A stretch of 64,000 bases of DNA from Frankiaceae bacterium (GCA_016650445.1 JAENVS010000005.1:62001-126000); one strand, 5' to 3'; positions 43,418 to 52,271 are shown, numbered from the stretch's first letter. The notes: generated from the letters alone by a model not told the origin. A program made the numbers and translations.

Positions 43418-44905
43418 TCAGAGGTCGTTGCCGGCGTACGACAAGTTGAAGCTCTTGTTGACCAACGGGAAGTCCGGAACGATGGTGTCGCCGAGCGCGA
43501 GCGGCAGCGCGGGCCAATTCATGAATGACGGGTCGACGATCTTCACTCGCGCGAGCCGGCCGTCCGCTCCGACCTCGACGCGGTGCGCGACGGTGCCGCG
43601 CCAGCCTTCGACCAAGCCCACTCCGGACATCCGTTCGCCCATGAGCTGTTGCGGGCCTTCGCTGAGCCACGCACCGCTGCGCGCCTCGGCCAGCAGGAGG
43701 TTCAGCAGGGCAACGCTGGCTTGCACCTCGCCGGCGCGTACCAGGAACCGCGCGAGCACATCGCCGCGGACGTCGGTGACCGCACTGACGCTCGTGGTTG
43801 CGTTATGGAACGGATGGTCGCGGCGTGCGTCGTGGTCGACACCGCTTGCCCGGGCTACGTAACCCAGAGCGCCGACATCCCGGACCTGCTCGGCGCTGAG
43901 CAGAGCTGTCCCGGTGAAGCGATCGCGGACCGTGCTGTTGCGCAGTGCCAGGTCGACGATCTCTGCGACCTCTGCGGCCACGGCCGCGAGCTGCGCCGCC
44001 GTCGGAAGCTGCCGCACCGTGGCGCCCCCTACGAGGACGGCTCCGCGCAGCAACCGGTGGCCGGTGACGTCTGCATTGAGCCGAAGGAGCTGCTCGCGGA
44101 TCCGTAGCGCGTGCGCGTTGAGCACACCGAAGCCCACGTCATTGCAGAGCGCGCCGATGTCGGCGATGTGGTTGTAGAGACGCTCGAGCTCCAGGACGAC
44201 GGCCCGGAGCAGACTTGCCGGCTCGGGAACCGACCAGCCGAGTGCCTCCTCGACGGCGAGGCAGAACGCGAGGGAGTGGCCGACCGCCGTGTCACCGGAG
44301 ACCCGCTCCATCAGCGGCAGCGCATCGCTCGGTGATTTGCCTTCGGCCAGCTTCTCGATGCCCTTGTGCGTGAACCACAGTCGGGCCTTGAGCTTGATGA
44401 TGGTCTCGCCGACGACGGAGAACCGGAAGTGCCCGGGCTCGATGACGCCGGCGTGGATGGGTCCGACCGGGATCTCGTAGACGCCGCGCCCTTGGACGGT
44501 GAGGAACCCATAGGAGTCGTCGACCGGCTCGAAGGCAGGGCGCGGCCCGGCGTCGGACCGCATCGGGTACCAGCCGCGCGGCCAGTGCTGATGCCGAACC
44601 AGCCGACGGGGCAGCGGGTGATGCAGGGGCACGATCCCGTAGAGGTCCCGCATCTCCCGCTCGAACCTGCCGGCGGGAAACGACACGGCAGCCAGCGTCG
44701 GGATCTCCGGCGTGTGGCTGTCGGTATGAAGCTCTAGCTCGACGCGCCGATCCGGATGACCGGCGGTGAACAGGTAGACCACCCGGAAGCCGTCGGCGTC
44801 CTGGTGGGCTGCGGTCAAGGCCAGCCGGTGGCTGTCGGCGAGGAGAGCGACCGTCCGGTCGGCCAGGTCCGCGGCGGTCACGGTCGTGCGCGTGCGCTGG
44901 CTCAT
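43418..44905 (-). CDS. hycE: HycE/HyfG-like large subunit without NiFe cysteines
   Basis: The 495-aa protein fuses a NuoC-like 30-kDa domain (residues about 1-110, FEREMRDLYGIVPLHHPLPRRL) with a NuoD/hydrogenase large-subunit domain. The two NiFe ligand motifs are gone: the first reads ERVSGDTAVGHS (residues 200-211) in place of RxCGxC, and the second reads DPSFMNWP (from residue 458) in place of DPCxxC. It should therefore resemble the quinone-type or uncharacterised 49-kDa subunit and not bind H2-cleaving metal. Last gene of the operon; overlaps hycQ by 4 bp. Mycobacterial Rv0087 is the likely counterpart. Confidence 0.9.
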   Translation of the reverse strand: MSQRTRTTVTAADLADRTVALLADSHRLALTAAHQDADGFRVVYLFTAGHPDRRVELELHTDSHTPEIPTLAAVSFPAGRFEREMRDLYGIVPLHHPLPRRLVRHQHWPRGWYPMRSDAGPRPAFEPVDDSYGFLTVQGRGVYEIPVGPIHAGVIEPGHFRFSVVGETIIKLKARLWFTHKGIEKLAEGKSPSDALPLMERVSGDTAVGHSLAFCLAVEEALGWSVPEPASLLRAVVLELERLYNHIADIGALCNDVGFGVLNAHALRIREQLLRLNADVTGHRLLRGAVLVGGATVRQLPTAAQLAAVAAEVAEIVDLALRNSTVRDRFTGTALLSAEQVRDVGALGYVARASGVDHDARRDHPFHNATTSVSAVTDVRGDVLARFLVRAGEVQASVALLNLLLAEARSGAWLSEGPQQLMGERMSGVGLVEGWRGTVAHRVEVGADGRLARVKIVDPSFMNWPALPLALGDTIVPDFPLVNKSFNLSYAGNDL

Positions 44906-46410
44906 GACGTGCCCGCGATGGCGGCCGCCGCCTGCAGCAGCGGTTGCAACGGCCACGCCACGACACCGATCGCTGCGAGGACGACCAATCCGAGGACAAG
45001 CGGTGTCGACTCCAGCCGGCTGAGCCGCATCGGGTGCGCTGCCCCGCTGTTGTCGTTCGCCGGGACCGGTTGATCTCCAAACAGCATCCCGACCGTGTGC
45101 CGGGCGACGGCGAGGAACACGATGACGAGCAACAGCAGGACGGGGGCGATCACCCATCCCATGCCGGCGCCCGCGGCGGCGCGCATCAGGGCGAGCTCGC
45201 TCAGGAAGAGGCTGAACGGCGGGAGCCCGAGCAGCGCTGCGATCCCGACCGCGAAGGTGCCGGCCAGCACCGGCTGGCGGGCCAGCAGCCCGCGTACATG
45301 TGCGATCTCGGTCGTGTTCTCCACGGCGAGGATCTGCCCTGAGGTGCAGAAAAGGACGGCCTTGCCGATTCCGTGGCCGAGGATGTGGAGCAGGAGCGCG
45401 GCAACCGCCAACGGCGTTCCGACCGCGAGCCCGACGACGACCAGGCCCATGTGCTCGATGCTGGAGTAGGCCAGCAGCCGCTTGTAGTCGCGTTGTGAGA
45501 TCAGGAGCGACGCGGCCAGGGCCAGCGACGCGAGGGCGACGACGAGCAGCAGGTTGCGCACGAAGCGCGGGTCGAGGGCTTCGACGGCGATGACGCGGTA
45601 GCGCAGCAGCGCGTAGACCGCCACGGAGAGCAGAACACCCGACATCAAGGCCGAGACCGGCGCCGGCGCTTGGCTGTGCGCGTCGGGCAGCCAGCTGTGC
45701 ATCGGGACGAGCCCGGCCTTGGTGCCGAAGCCGAGCACAAGCAGTGCCACGGCGATCCTCATGACGCCGGAGTCGAGCTGATCGCCCTGTACTGCGAGGA
45801 CGGTCCAGCTCAGCGAGCCCGCACCGCCGGTCGCCTGCTTCGAGGCGTAGTAGACCAGGACCGTGCCGAGGTAGGCCATCGCGATGCCCACCGAGCAGAT
45901 CATCACGTACTTCCAGGTCGCCTCCAGCGACGCTCGAGTGCGCCGGTGACCCACGAGGAACGCCGTCACGATGGTCGTCGCCTCCACTGCCGCCCACAAG
46001 ACGCCGAGGTTGTCGGCGAGGACCGCCAGCACCATGGCCGCCAGGAACGCCGGAACGAGGAGGGCGTACAGGCGCGCACCGCGCTCGTCGGTGTGTCCGG
46101 CGGCGAGTTCCCGCTCGACGTAGCTGACGCCGGACCAAGTGGCGATGACGCCGACAGCCCCGATGACGAGCAGCATGACAGCGGTCAGCGCGTCAGCGCG
46201 CAGGACAGTCCCGACGCCGATCGCGCCTCCCCCGACCGTGCGCACGCCGACGAGCACGCCACTGAGCAGAATCAGCACCGATGCGGCGACCGCCCCCCAT
46301 GCGATCGACCTGCGCCAGCCGAGCAGTCCACCGGCAGCCGCAGCAACCAATGGGCCGAGCAGAGGAGCGACCAGCACGACCTGGTTTGCGATGTGGGGTT
46401 GCGTGCTCAT
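44902..46410 (-). CDS. hycQ: HycQ/HyfF-like proton-pumping antiporter subunit
   Basis: The 502-aa protein has about 13-14 membrane spans and the Mrp/NuoN-like signature: Glu in NLGVLWAAVEATTIVTA, Lys in GFGTKAGLVPMHSWLPDAHSQAPAPVSALMSG (helix 7), and the Lys/His of KRLLAYSSIEHMG. Such subunits translocate protons in complex I and in energy-converting hydrogenases. It overlaps hycP and hycE by 4 bp each. Rv0086 is the mycobacterial equivalent. Confidence 0.93.
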   Translation of the reverse strand: MSTQPHIANQVVLVAPLLGPLVAAAAGGLLGWRRSIAWGAVAASVLILLSGVLVGVRTVGGGAIGVGTVLRADALTAVMLLVIGAVGVIATWSGVSYVERELAAGHTDERGARLYALLVPAFLAAMVLAVLADNLGVLWAAVEATTIVTAFLVGHRRTRASLEATWKYVMICSVGIAMAYLGTVLVYYASKQATGGAGSLSWTVLAVQGDQLDSGVMRIAVALLVLGFGTKAGLVPMHSWLPDAHSQAPAPVSALMSGVLLSVAVYALLRYRVIAVEALDPRFVRNLLLVVALASLALAASLLISQRDYKRLLAYSSIEHMGLVVVGLAVGTPLAVAALLLHILGHGIGKAVLFCTSGQILAVENTTEIAHVRGLLARQPVLAGTFAVGIAALLGLPPFSLFLSELALMRAAAGAGMGWVIAPVLLLLVIVFLAVARHTVGMLFGDQPVPANDNSGAAHPMRLSRLESTPLVLGLVVLAAIGVVAWPLQPLLQAAAAIAGTS

Positions 46411-47069
46411 GAGTCACGCAGCTGCCGCAGGTCGTCCAGGTCGGTGCCGCCGAACTTCAGGCGCATGCGGGCCGTGAGGACCTGCAGCACGAGGACGATG
46501 AGGAACAGGTCGAGCGACACCCCGAGCTCGACGATGAGCGGTACGCCGGCAGCTGCCAAGAACGCCGTAGCCGCGATGCCGTTGTCCATCAGAAGGAAGC
46601 CGACAACCTGCGACACCGCGCGGCGACGGCTGATCATCAGGAAGAAGCCGAGGAACACCATCGACAGCCCGACCGGGAGTGCACGGGTTGCGGGCGACGG
46701 GGCGAGCGCGACAAGAGGGCGGCTGACGGCGTAGGCGAACAGGATGAGAAAGGCCGCCGCGAGCAGCGACGACGCGGCGTTGACCAGTGGCTCGCTCTCC
46801 GTCGCCTCGCGCCCATCGCGCAGGACGCGGCGAAGGACCGCCGGCAGGGCGATTCCCTTGAGCAGCAGCACCCCCGCGGCGACGCCGTACAGCTGGCTGT
46901 CACCCTCCTGGATCGCGAGGATGCCAGCGAGCCCGGCGAGCAGCACACCTTGAGCGACGAGCAGCCGGACGATCGCGCGGAGCTCGCGCCACCACAGCAT
47001 CAGCACTGCTGTCAGCAGCAGCCCGCCGACGACCAGGTTGAGGCTCTGCACGTACGCCGCCTCGCTCAT
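46407..47069 (-). CDS. hycP: HycP/HyfE-like membrane subunit
   Basis: The 220-aa protein has six to seven spans and matches the HyfE/NuoK-like family of formate-hydrogenlyase complexes: LLVAQGVLLAGLAGILA near the start and SQVVGFLLMDNGIAATAF in the second half. It likely contributes to the proton path. It overlaps hycQ by 4 bp and the 60-aa protein by 4 bp. Length equals mycobacterial HycP (Rv0085) as I recall it. Confidence 0.9.
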   Translation of the reverse strand: MSEAAYVQSLNLVVGGLLLTAVLMLWWRELRAIVRLLVAQGVLLAGLAGILAIQEGDSQLYGVAAGVLLLKGIALPAVLRRVLRDGREATESEPLVNAASSLLAAAFLILFAYAVSRPLVALAPSPATRALPVGLSMVFLGFFLMISRRRAVSQVVGFLLMDNGIAATAFLAAAGVPLIVELGVSLDLFLIVLVLQVLTARMRLKFGGTDLDDLRQLRDS

Positions 47070-47248
47070 GCGCTGTCACCCGGGCCGGTGGCTGCGTCGG
47101 TCACCGCCGTGAACAGCGCGGGATCGGGGTTGACCCGCGCATGCACGACGTCGCCTGTACTGAGGACGCGGATTGGCGGGCCTAGGAACAGGAACTCCTG
47201 CTCGCCGATGTAGCGGTATGCCGTCGCGTTCGAACCTGGCGCGGTCAT
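47066..47248 (-). CDS. 60-aa unknown protein inserted in the hyc operon
   Basis: From ATG 47248, which overlaps the hycD stop by 4 bp, to a stop overlapping the hycP start, this 60-aa reading frame is embedded in the operon by coupling on both sides. It is soluble, with the pattern YRYIGEQEFLFLGPPIRVLSTGDVVHARVN and an acidic Ala-rich tail. I know no such subunit in HyfABCEFGI or complex I. It may be a small accessory subunit or chaperone; a longer frame upstream overlaps hycD and is not credible. Confidence 0.7.
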   Translation of the reverse strand: MTAPGSNATAYRYIGEQEFLFLGPPIRVLSTGDVVHARVNPDPALFTAVTDAATGPGDSA

Positions 47249-48207
47249 GCGAGGAAGAACGACGCAGAGACGGCGAGGAGGCCGAACAGGAACGAGCCGG
47301 CGAGCAGCTCCGGAACCCGAAAGAGCCTCCACTTCGCGACGAAGACCTCGAAGGCCGCGAGGATCGCGCCGAGCGCGGCGACCTTGGCGACGAGGACTGC
47401 TGCCGCGCCCAGCAGCGACAACGGTGCCGCCGAGGTGGCGATGCCCCATGGCAAGAACAAGCTCGCTCCCAGGCCGAGCAGCACGGTCAGCCGCATGCCC
47501 GCGGCCAGTTCAACGAGCGCCAGGTCCGGACCGGCGTACTCGAGCACCATGGCCTCGTGGATCATCGTCAGTTCCAGATGTGTTGCCGGGTTGTCCACCG
47601 GCAGCCGTCCGGTCTCGGCGACGACGACGACGGCGAAAGCGACTGCGGCGAGCAGGCTGGCCGGCGACAGCACCGTGGCGGGCATAACCAGAGTCCCGGC
47701 GACGATGTCGGCCAGGTTCGACGAGCCGACCCGGGACGACAGCGCGAAGCCCGCGAGCAGGATCGTCGGCTCGGCGAGCGCGGCCACGGTCATCGCGCGG
47801 CTCGCGCCCATGCCGCCGAACGCGGTGCCGGTGTCGACCCCTGCGACGGCGAGCGCGACCGTGCCCAGCAGCAGCAGTGACACCACGGCGAAGATGTCTG
47901 CAGCGCCCGCGAGCGGCGAGACGGTGGACAGCAGCGGCGCAACAACAGCGACGAGCACGGTCGAGGCGAGAAGGACGCGCGGCGCCCCTGCAAACACCCA
48001 GCTCGTGCCGTCGGGGCGCATCGGCTCCTTGCGCAGCTGCTTGCGAAGATCCCGCCAAGGCTGGCCGATCCCGGCGCCAACCCGTCCCTCCAAGCGGGCC
48101 CGGACCTGCCGCATCATGCCGATCAGGTACGGGGCGCCGGCAGCGAGCAGCACGAGCTGCAGGAGGGCCGCGGCCACCGAGCCGATGGTGACGCCGTGAT
48201 CGGTCAT
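47245..48207 (-). CDS. hycD: HycD/HyfC-like (NuoH-type) membrane subunit
   Basis: The 320-aa protein has about eight spans and the NuoH/HyfC hallmarks: GAGIGQPWRDLRKQLRKE in the first cytoplasmic loop and TGRLPVDNPATHLELTMIHEAMVLEYAG, the acidic loop near the Q-site equivalent. It anchors the peripheral arm (HycE and the NuoB-like subunit). It overlaps the 60-aa gene and the HyfB-like gene by 4 bp. Rv0084 is the likely orthologue. Confidence 0.93.
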   Translation of the reverse strand: MTDHGVTIGSVAAALLQLVLLAAGAPYLIGMMRQVRARLEGRVGAGIGQPWRDLRKQLRKEPMRPDGTSWVFAGAPRVLLASTVLVAVVAPLLSTVSPLAGAADIFAVVSLLLLGTVALAVAGVDTGTAFGGMGASRAMTVAALAEPTILLAGFALSSRVGSSNLADIVAGTLVMPATVLSPASLLAAVAFAVVVVAETGRLPVDNPATHLELTMIHEAMVLEYAGPDLALVELAAGMRLTVLLGLGASLFLPWGIATSAAPLSLLGAAAVLVAKVAALGAILAAFEVFVAKWRLFRVPELLAGSFLFGLLAVSASFFLA

Positions 48208-50297
48208 GCCGTAAACCCGACCACGATGAGCACGGCGACGAACCCGAAGAAGCCGTAGGCCAGGTAGCGGTGCACGCTGCCGTTCGCCACCGCTCGGGAC
48301 CGGTCGCCCCACCACGCCGCCGCCGCCAGCAACGGTGGGTAGATCCGGGCTTCAACCCGGTCGGGCACCCGCTGCCGGAACTGCACGCTCTCCACGAGAT
48401 ACCGCGACTCGGCGTACGGCGTGACGGTCACGTCGTGCTCGGGTCGCAGCACGTCGTCGAACACGCGCATCAACGGCTCCGCGAACGAGGTAGCGGTGTA
48501 CTCCATCCGCGGGTCGAGTCGAGTGCCCCCGCATCCCCACACCAAGGCCACCCGGCGTGGTCGGCGGGCACCGACCGACCGGACCAGCGCGACCACGACG
48601 GCGGCTACGCCCAGCAAGCCCGCCGCGATGAGCAACGGCGACATCGACCCCGCGATGCCGGCAAGGTGCAGCGTCACGCCACTCCCGGCCAACGGAGCGC
48701 CGTCCCTGACCGTGGGCAGCATGGCCAAGATGCGCGTCAGTGGTGCACCTGCGAGAGCCGGGGCCAGACCGAGCGTCAGGCAGACAAGCAGCATCGACGC
48801 CATCGCCGCCCGCATCGGCCACGGACCCTCGCTCGCCGACGCCGCCGCATCCGACCTCGGCCTGGCCAGGAATCCGACGGCAAAGGCCTTGACGAACGCT
48901 GCCGCACCAAGGCCGGCCGTCAGAGCCACCACGGCGACCGCCAGCGGCATGCTCACGGCCACGATGACCGACGGCGTCCCGCCGAGCGTCAGGCTGTGGA
49001 TCAGCCCCTGCAGCAGCAGCCACTCCGACACGAAGCCGTTGCCCGGGGGCAACGCGGCGGCCGCCAGCGCGGCGAAGCCAAACATGGCTGTGGTCGCCGG
49101 CATGCGTGCCGCAAGGCCGCCGAGCCGGTCGAGATCACGCAGCCCGGTGGCCCGCAGCACTGAGCCAGCGCCGAGGAACAGGAGCGCTTTGAAGGCGGCG
49201 TGATTCGCTGCGTGCAACACCGCCGCCGCGAGGAGCAGACCGGCCAGTGGACGGTTCCCGTCGGCCGCGAAGATCCCGGCAGCTCCGATACCGATGAGCA
49301 TCAGGCCGACGTTCTCACTGGTCGAGTAGCCCAGCAGCCGCTTGAGATCTGTCGCGACGGTGGCCTGCAGCACGCCGTACGTCGCGGACAAGCAGCCGAA
49401 GGCGAGAACGAGCACGCCCCACCAGCGCGGCCCGCCGCCGAGGAGGTCGAAAGCCACTCGGACGACGCCGTACACGCCGAGGTTGACCATCGCCGCGGAC
49501 ATCAGTGCCGACACGTGGCTCGGCGACTCGGCATGGGCCCGCGGCAGCCAGACGTGCAGCGGGACCATGCCGGCCTTGGAGCCGAAGCCGAGGAATGTCA
49601 GGACGAAGACCGCGGAACGAAGCCCCGGCGACAGGGTGTCCGCACCCTCCCGCAGCGATACGAAGGACTCGCCGCCGGTCCCGCCGGCGAACAGCACCAA
49701 GCCGACAAGGATCGCGGCGAGCCCGGCATGCGTCATGCCGGCGTACCAGAGGGCCGCATCGCGGACCGATCCCCGACTGCGGTGGTCGGCGAGCACGAGC
49801 ACCAGCGACGACAGCGCCATCAGCTCCCACGTGAGCAGCAGCGTGGTGACGCTCGCCGCCGCGGGGACCAGCAACATCGATGCGACGAACAGCGGGAGCG
49901 TCGCCTGACAGGTGCGGGAGGCCGCACCTCCTGCGTCGGGCACCGTCTCATGGGCCGGCTCAATGTCGTCCGTGGGGTGAGAACCGCCAGGGGCGGTGTA
50001 GCCGACGCTGTAGACACCCGCAGCGACGGCAACCGCACCGATGATGACCAGGAAGGCGCCGGAGAGGGGATCGACCGAGAGCTCCGCCGACCCCAGCGGG
50101 AGCAGGTGGGGCAGGCGCATCGACCAGGACTGGCCGCTGAGCGCTGCAACACCGGCCGTGATCCCGCCCGCCCCGGACAAGGCAGTCAGCAGCCCCGCGA
50201 GCAACGCACGGATTCGAGCGGGGGCGCAGGCGCCGCCGAGCGCTCCTGCGGCAGCTGCCAGGGCGACGATCAGCAGGCCGGCGGCGATCACCGTCAT
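48204..50297 (-). CDS. HyfB-like (NuoL/M-type) antiporter subunit
   Basis: The 697-aa protein has about 16 spans and the antiporter signatures: Glu in LLLTWELMALSSLVLV, Lys in LGFGSKAGMVPLHVWLPRAHAESPSHVSALMSAAM, LKRLLGYSTSENVGL, and an ANHAAFKALLFLGAG Lys/His helix. The C-terminal part carries a soluble loop and a final span, as in HycC/HyfB. It overlaps the NuoB-like gene and hycD by 4 bp. Rv0083 is the likely counterpart. Confidence 0.93.
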   Translation of the reverse strand: MTVIAAGLLIVALAAAAGALGGACAPARIRALLAGLLTALSGAGGITAGVAALSGQSWSMRLPHLLPLGSAELSVDPLSGAFLVIIGAVAVAAGVYSVGYTAPGGSHPTDDIEPAHETVPDAGGAASRTCQATLPLFVASMLLVPAAASVTTLLLTWELMALSSLVLVLADHRSRGSVRDAALWYAGMTHAGLAAILVGLVLFAGGTGGESFVSLREGADTLSPGLRSAVFVLTFLGFGSKAGMVPLHVWLPRAHAESPSHVSALMSAAMVNLGVYGVVRVAFDLLGGGPRWWGVLVLAFGCLSATYGVLQATVATDLKRLLGYSTSENVGLMLIGIGAAGIFAADGNRPLAGLLLAAAVLHAANHAAFKALLFLGAGSVLRATGLRDLDRLGGLAARMPATTAMFGFAALAAAALPPGNGFVSEWLLLQGLIHSLTLGGTPSVIVAVSMPLAVAVVALTAGLGAAAFVKAFAVGFLARPRSDAAASASEGPWPMRAAMASMLLVCLTLGLAPALAGAPLTRILAMLPTVRDGAPLAGSGVTLHLAGIAGSMSPLLIAAGLLGVAAVVVALVRSVGARRPRRVALVWGCGGTRLDPRMEYTATSFAEPLMRVFDDVLRPEHDVTVTPYAESRYLVESVQFRQRVPDRVEARIYPPLLAAAAWWGDRSRAVANGSVHRYLAYGFFGFVAVLIVVGFTA

Positions 50298-50791
50298 CGA
50301 CCGGCAAGTCCCCGCAGCGCCGCGATCAAGACCGCCGGCTCCGGCGGGCAACCAGGCACCTCGAGATCGACCGGCAGCACGTCGCGGACGGACCCGGCGA
50401 CACCATGACCACCAGCGAAGACACCGCAGTTGCGGGCACAGTCACCCACGGCGATGACTCCTTTCGGCGCAGGCATGGCCTCGTAGGCCTTGCGCAACGG
50501 ATCGGCCATGTTGTGGGTAACGGGGCCGGTCACCAGCAGAGCGTCCGCGTGCCGCGGCGACGCCACGAGACGGACGCCGTAGCGCTCGGCGTCGTAGACC
50601 GGCCCGAAAGCCGACGTGATCTCCAGCTCGCAGCCGTTGCACGACCCCGCGTCGACATGGCGCAACTGCACCGAACCCGTCCGCCAGGGCCCGACCGACC
50701 CCTGACCGGCGGAGGCGCTACCTGGAGCGTCCAGTGCCGGAGCGGGCTCGGCCACCCGCCCGGTCCGGACGATCTTTCGCATCAGCCCCAT
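50294..50791 (-). CDS. NuoB/HyfI-like 4Fe-4S subunit
   Basis: The 165-aa protein carries the four cysteines of the N2-type cluster: Cys51 and Cys54 in SCNGCELEI, Cys118 in VGDCARNC, and Cys148 in VPGCPPEP. All ligands are present, so electron delivery to the large subunit remains possible although that subunit lacks NiFe ligands. First gene of the minus-strand operon. A divergent ArsR gene starts 70 bp away. Rv0082 is the likely counterpart. Confidence 0.92.
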   Translation of the reverse strand: MGLMRKIVRTGRVAEPAPALDAPGSASAGQGSVGPWRTGSVQLRHVDAGSCNGCELEITSAFGPVYDAERYGVRLVASPRHADALLVTGPVTHNMADPLRKAYEAMPAPKGVIAVGDCARNCGVFAGGHGVAGSVRDVLPVDLEVPGCPPEPAVLIAALRGLAGR

Positions 50792-50834
50792 GGGCCTCCT
50801 CGTGTCGGCCGAAGCCTCTCCTTACTTGACCAAT

Positions 50835-50853
50835 CTGTCAAACAGTAGGACAG
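50835..50853. promoter_or_regulatory. Candidate ArsR operator between the regulator and the hyc operon
   Basis: CTGTC-N9-GACAG inverted repeat, 8 bp before the ArsR-family ATG and 44 bp from the start of the NuoB-like gene. Position in the 69-bp divergent gap would let one dimer control both directions. The protein-DNA link is inferred. Confidence 0.45.
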
Positions 50854-50860
50854 TGTACCT

Positions 50861-51241
50861 ATGCCCTTCACCGCCGGTCGACCCATCGCGGAGGCCAAGG
50901 CCGAGTTGTTCAAGGCACTGGGGCATCCGGCCCGGGTGCGGGTGTTGGAACTGCTGGCCGAGCGGGCCCACACCATGGGCGAGCTTGCTGCGGGGATGGG
51001 CCTCGAGCTGTCGCACCTGTCCCAACATGTCGCCGTCCTGCGTCGGGCCGGCATCGTGGACAGCCGACGCATCAAGACGACCGTCCTGTGCACGTTGCGC
51101 GATCCGCAGACGGCCGAGCTCCTGTCCGTGGCCCGGAGGCTGATCAGCGCGAACCTCCGGCAGGACCAGCTCTTGCTGGCCGCGCTCGACGACGCGGCGG
51201 ACGCCGTTTCCCTTGCCGGAACCGTCCCGGCCGCCGGCTGA
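50861..51241 (+). CDS. ArsR/SmtB-family regulator (Rv0081-like)
   Basis: The 126-aa winged-helix protein has FKALGHPARVRVLELLAE, the recognition helix MGLELSHLSQHVAVLRRAGIV, and an RRIKTTVLCTLRD wing. The typical ArsR metal-site motif ELCVCDL is absent (GMGLELSHL), so it probably does not sense thiol-bound metals. It is divergent from the hyc operon, as expected for the regulator. In Mycobacterium the Rv0081 regulator precedes the same cluster. Confidence 0.9.
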   Translation: MPFTAGRPIAEAKAELFKALGHPARVRVLELLAERAHTMGELAAGMGLELSHLSQHVAVLRRAGIVDSRRIKTTVLCTLRDPQTAELLSVARRLISANLRQDQLLLAALDDAADAVSLAGTVPAAG

Positions 51242-51254
51242 TGGAGACCGGGGC

Positions 51255-51752
51255 ATGACCGTCATCAGGGGCGAGGCCGCTCGATCGCTCGTCGCCCGCA
51301 GCCATGGTCGGCAGGTGCAGCGCGCGCAACAGCGGGCGGGCACTGCGTGGGCCAAGAGCATCGTTCTCGCCCCCTCGACCGGCGTCGCCGATGAGGGACC
51401 GCGACGCGCCCGCGCTTTCACTCGCGGGCAGCTTGCCTCGACGTCCCTGGCCGGTCGCAGTGACGATGCCGCGCTGATCGTCACCGAGCTGGTCCGGAAC
51501 GCCCAAGCTGCGGCCAGCTCTGTCCGGCTGCGACTGTGCGCCTTCCCGCCGGGCTTGCTCTTGATCGAGGTCTTCGACGACGCCCCGAGCACGGCGTCAC
51601 TCCGGGTCGCGGCCGCGACCGCGAGCAACCGCCGCGATCCGTCGTCCCTGGCGGGGCTCGACGTGGTGCAGCACCTTGCGGACTGCTGGGGAGTGCGGGA
51701 GGAGCAGGCGGGAAAGTGCGTCTGGGCGCGGCTCGGGCGCGAGGCGCCGTGA
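51255..51752 (+). CDS. Degenerate HATPase (RsbW-like) protein
   Basis: The 165-aa protein has an N-box-like VTELVRNAQAAASS and a G1-like EVFDDAPST, but the G2 region (SLAGLDVVQHLAD) lacks the GxGLGL glycines. It may still bind ATP or a sigma factor, but kinase activity is doubtful. ATG 51255 follows the ArsR stop by 13 bp. The stop overlaps the next gene by GTGA. Confidence 0.7.
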   Translation: MTVIRGEAARSLVARSHGRQVQRAQQRAGTAWAKSIVLAPSTGVADEGPRRARAFTRGQLASTSLAGRSDDAALIVTELVRNAQAAASSVRLRLCAFPPGLLLIEVFDDAPSTASLRVAAATASNRRDPSSLAGLDVVQHLADCWGVREEQAGKCVWARLGREAP

Positions 51753-52213
51753 GTACGAGCGCACCGATGCCCCTGCACAGCCCGCCCTACGCAGGGCCGG
51801 CCGAGTGGGTGCTCATGTGTCCCGCTGCGAGCGTCGATGACGCGCACGGCATGCCGCCACACATGTCGGTCGAGCTCGTCGGCCTGCTCGAGGACCGACG
51901 GGAGCCCCACGCGGACGTCCTCGCGACGCAGGCCGCCAAGCTGGTGCGGGCGCTGGTAGACGGCGGCGCGCGAGGAAGTCTGCGCCTGGTCGGCACGGCC
52001 AACACCCTGCTCGCGGAGATCACCGAGCCGCCCCAAAGCCGCAACGGTCACGCAGAGACGATGGACTGCTTCGATCCGTCCTTCGCGGGCAAGCGCGGGC
52101 AGTACTACACGTACGGCGAGAGGGGGAGCTGGCATGTCGCCTGGGCTGCGTGTCCACTTCCCGGCCGCACGAGCGACGTCCCGGAACCCATCGATTCCGA
52201 CGTATGGACGTGA
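51749..52213 (+). CDS. Unknown protein coupled to the degenerate HATPase
   Basis: A 154-aa protein from GTG 51749, overlapping the previous stop by 4 bp. It has a helical centre (SVELVGLLEDRREPHADVLATQAAKLVRALVDGG) followed by a short strand-rich end with GQYYTYGERGSWHVAWAACPLP. No family recognised. Its link with the HATPase parallels the coupled pair at 17559-18508, but I see no sequence similarity between the two second genes. Confidence 0.6.
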   Translation: MSTSAPMPLHSPPYAGPAEWVLMCPAASVDDAHGMPPHMSVELVGLLEDRREPHADVLATQAAKLVRALVDGGARGSLRLVGTANTLLAEITEPPQSRNGHAETMDCFDPSFAGKRGQYYTYGERGSWHVAWAACPLPGRTSDVPEPIDSDVWT

Positions 52214-52271
52214 CGACCATCCCGCACTCGACACAGCTGAGCCCAAGGATCTGACCGTCGCCAATTTCGGG

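Noticed and set aside
43418-46138. 906-codon version of the hycE-like gene
   Set aside because: The extra 411 N-terminal codons overlap hycQ completely and are a shadow. ATG 44905 overlaps the hycQ stop as in the rest of the operon.
43418-50791. A functional group 4 NiFe hydrogenase
   Set aside because: Both ligand pairs of cysteine are absent in the large subunit, and no maturation or formate dehydrogenase genes are present.
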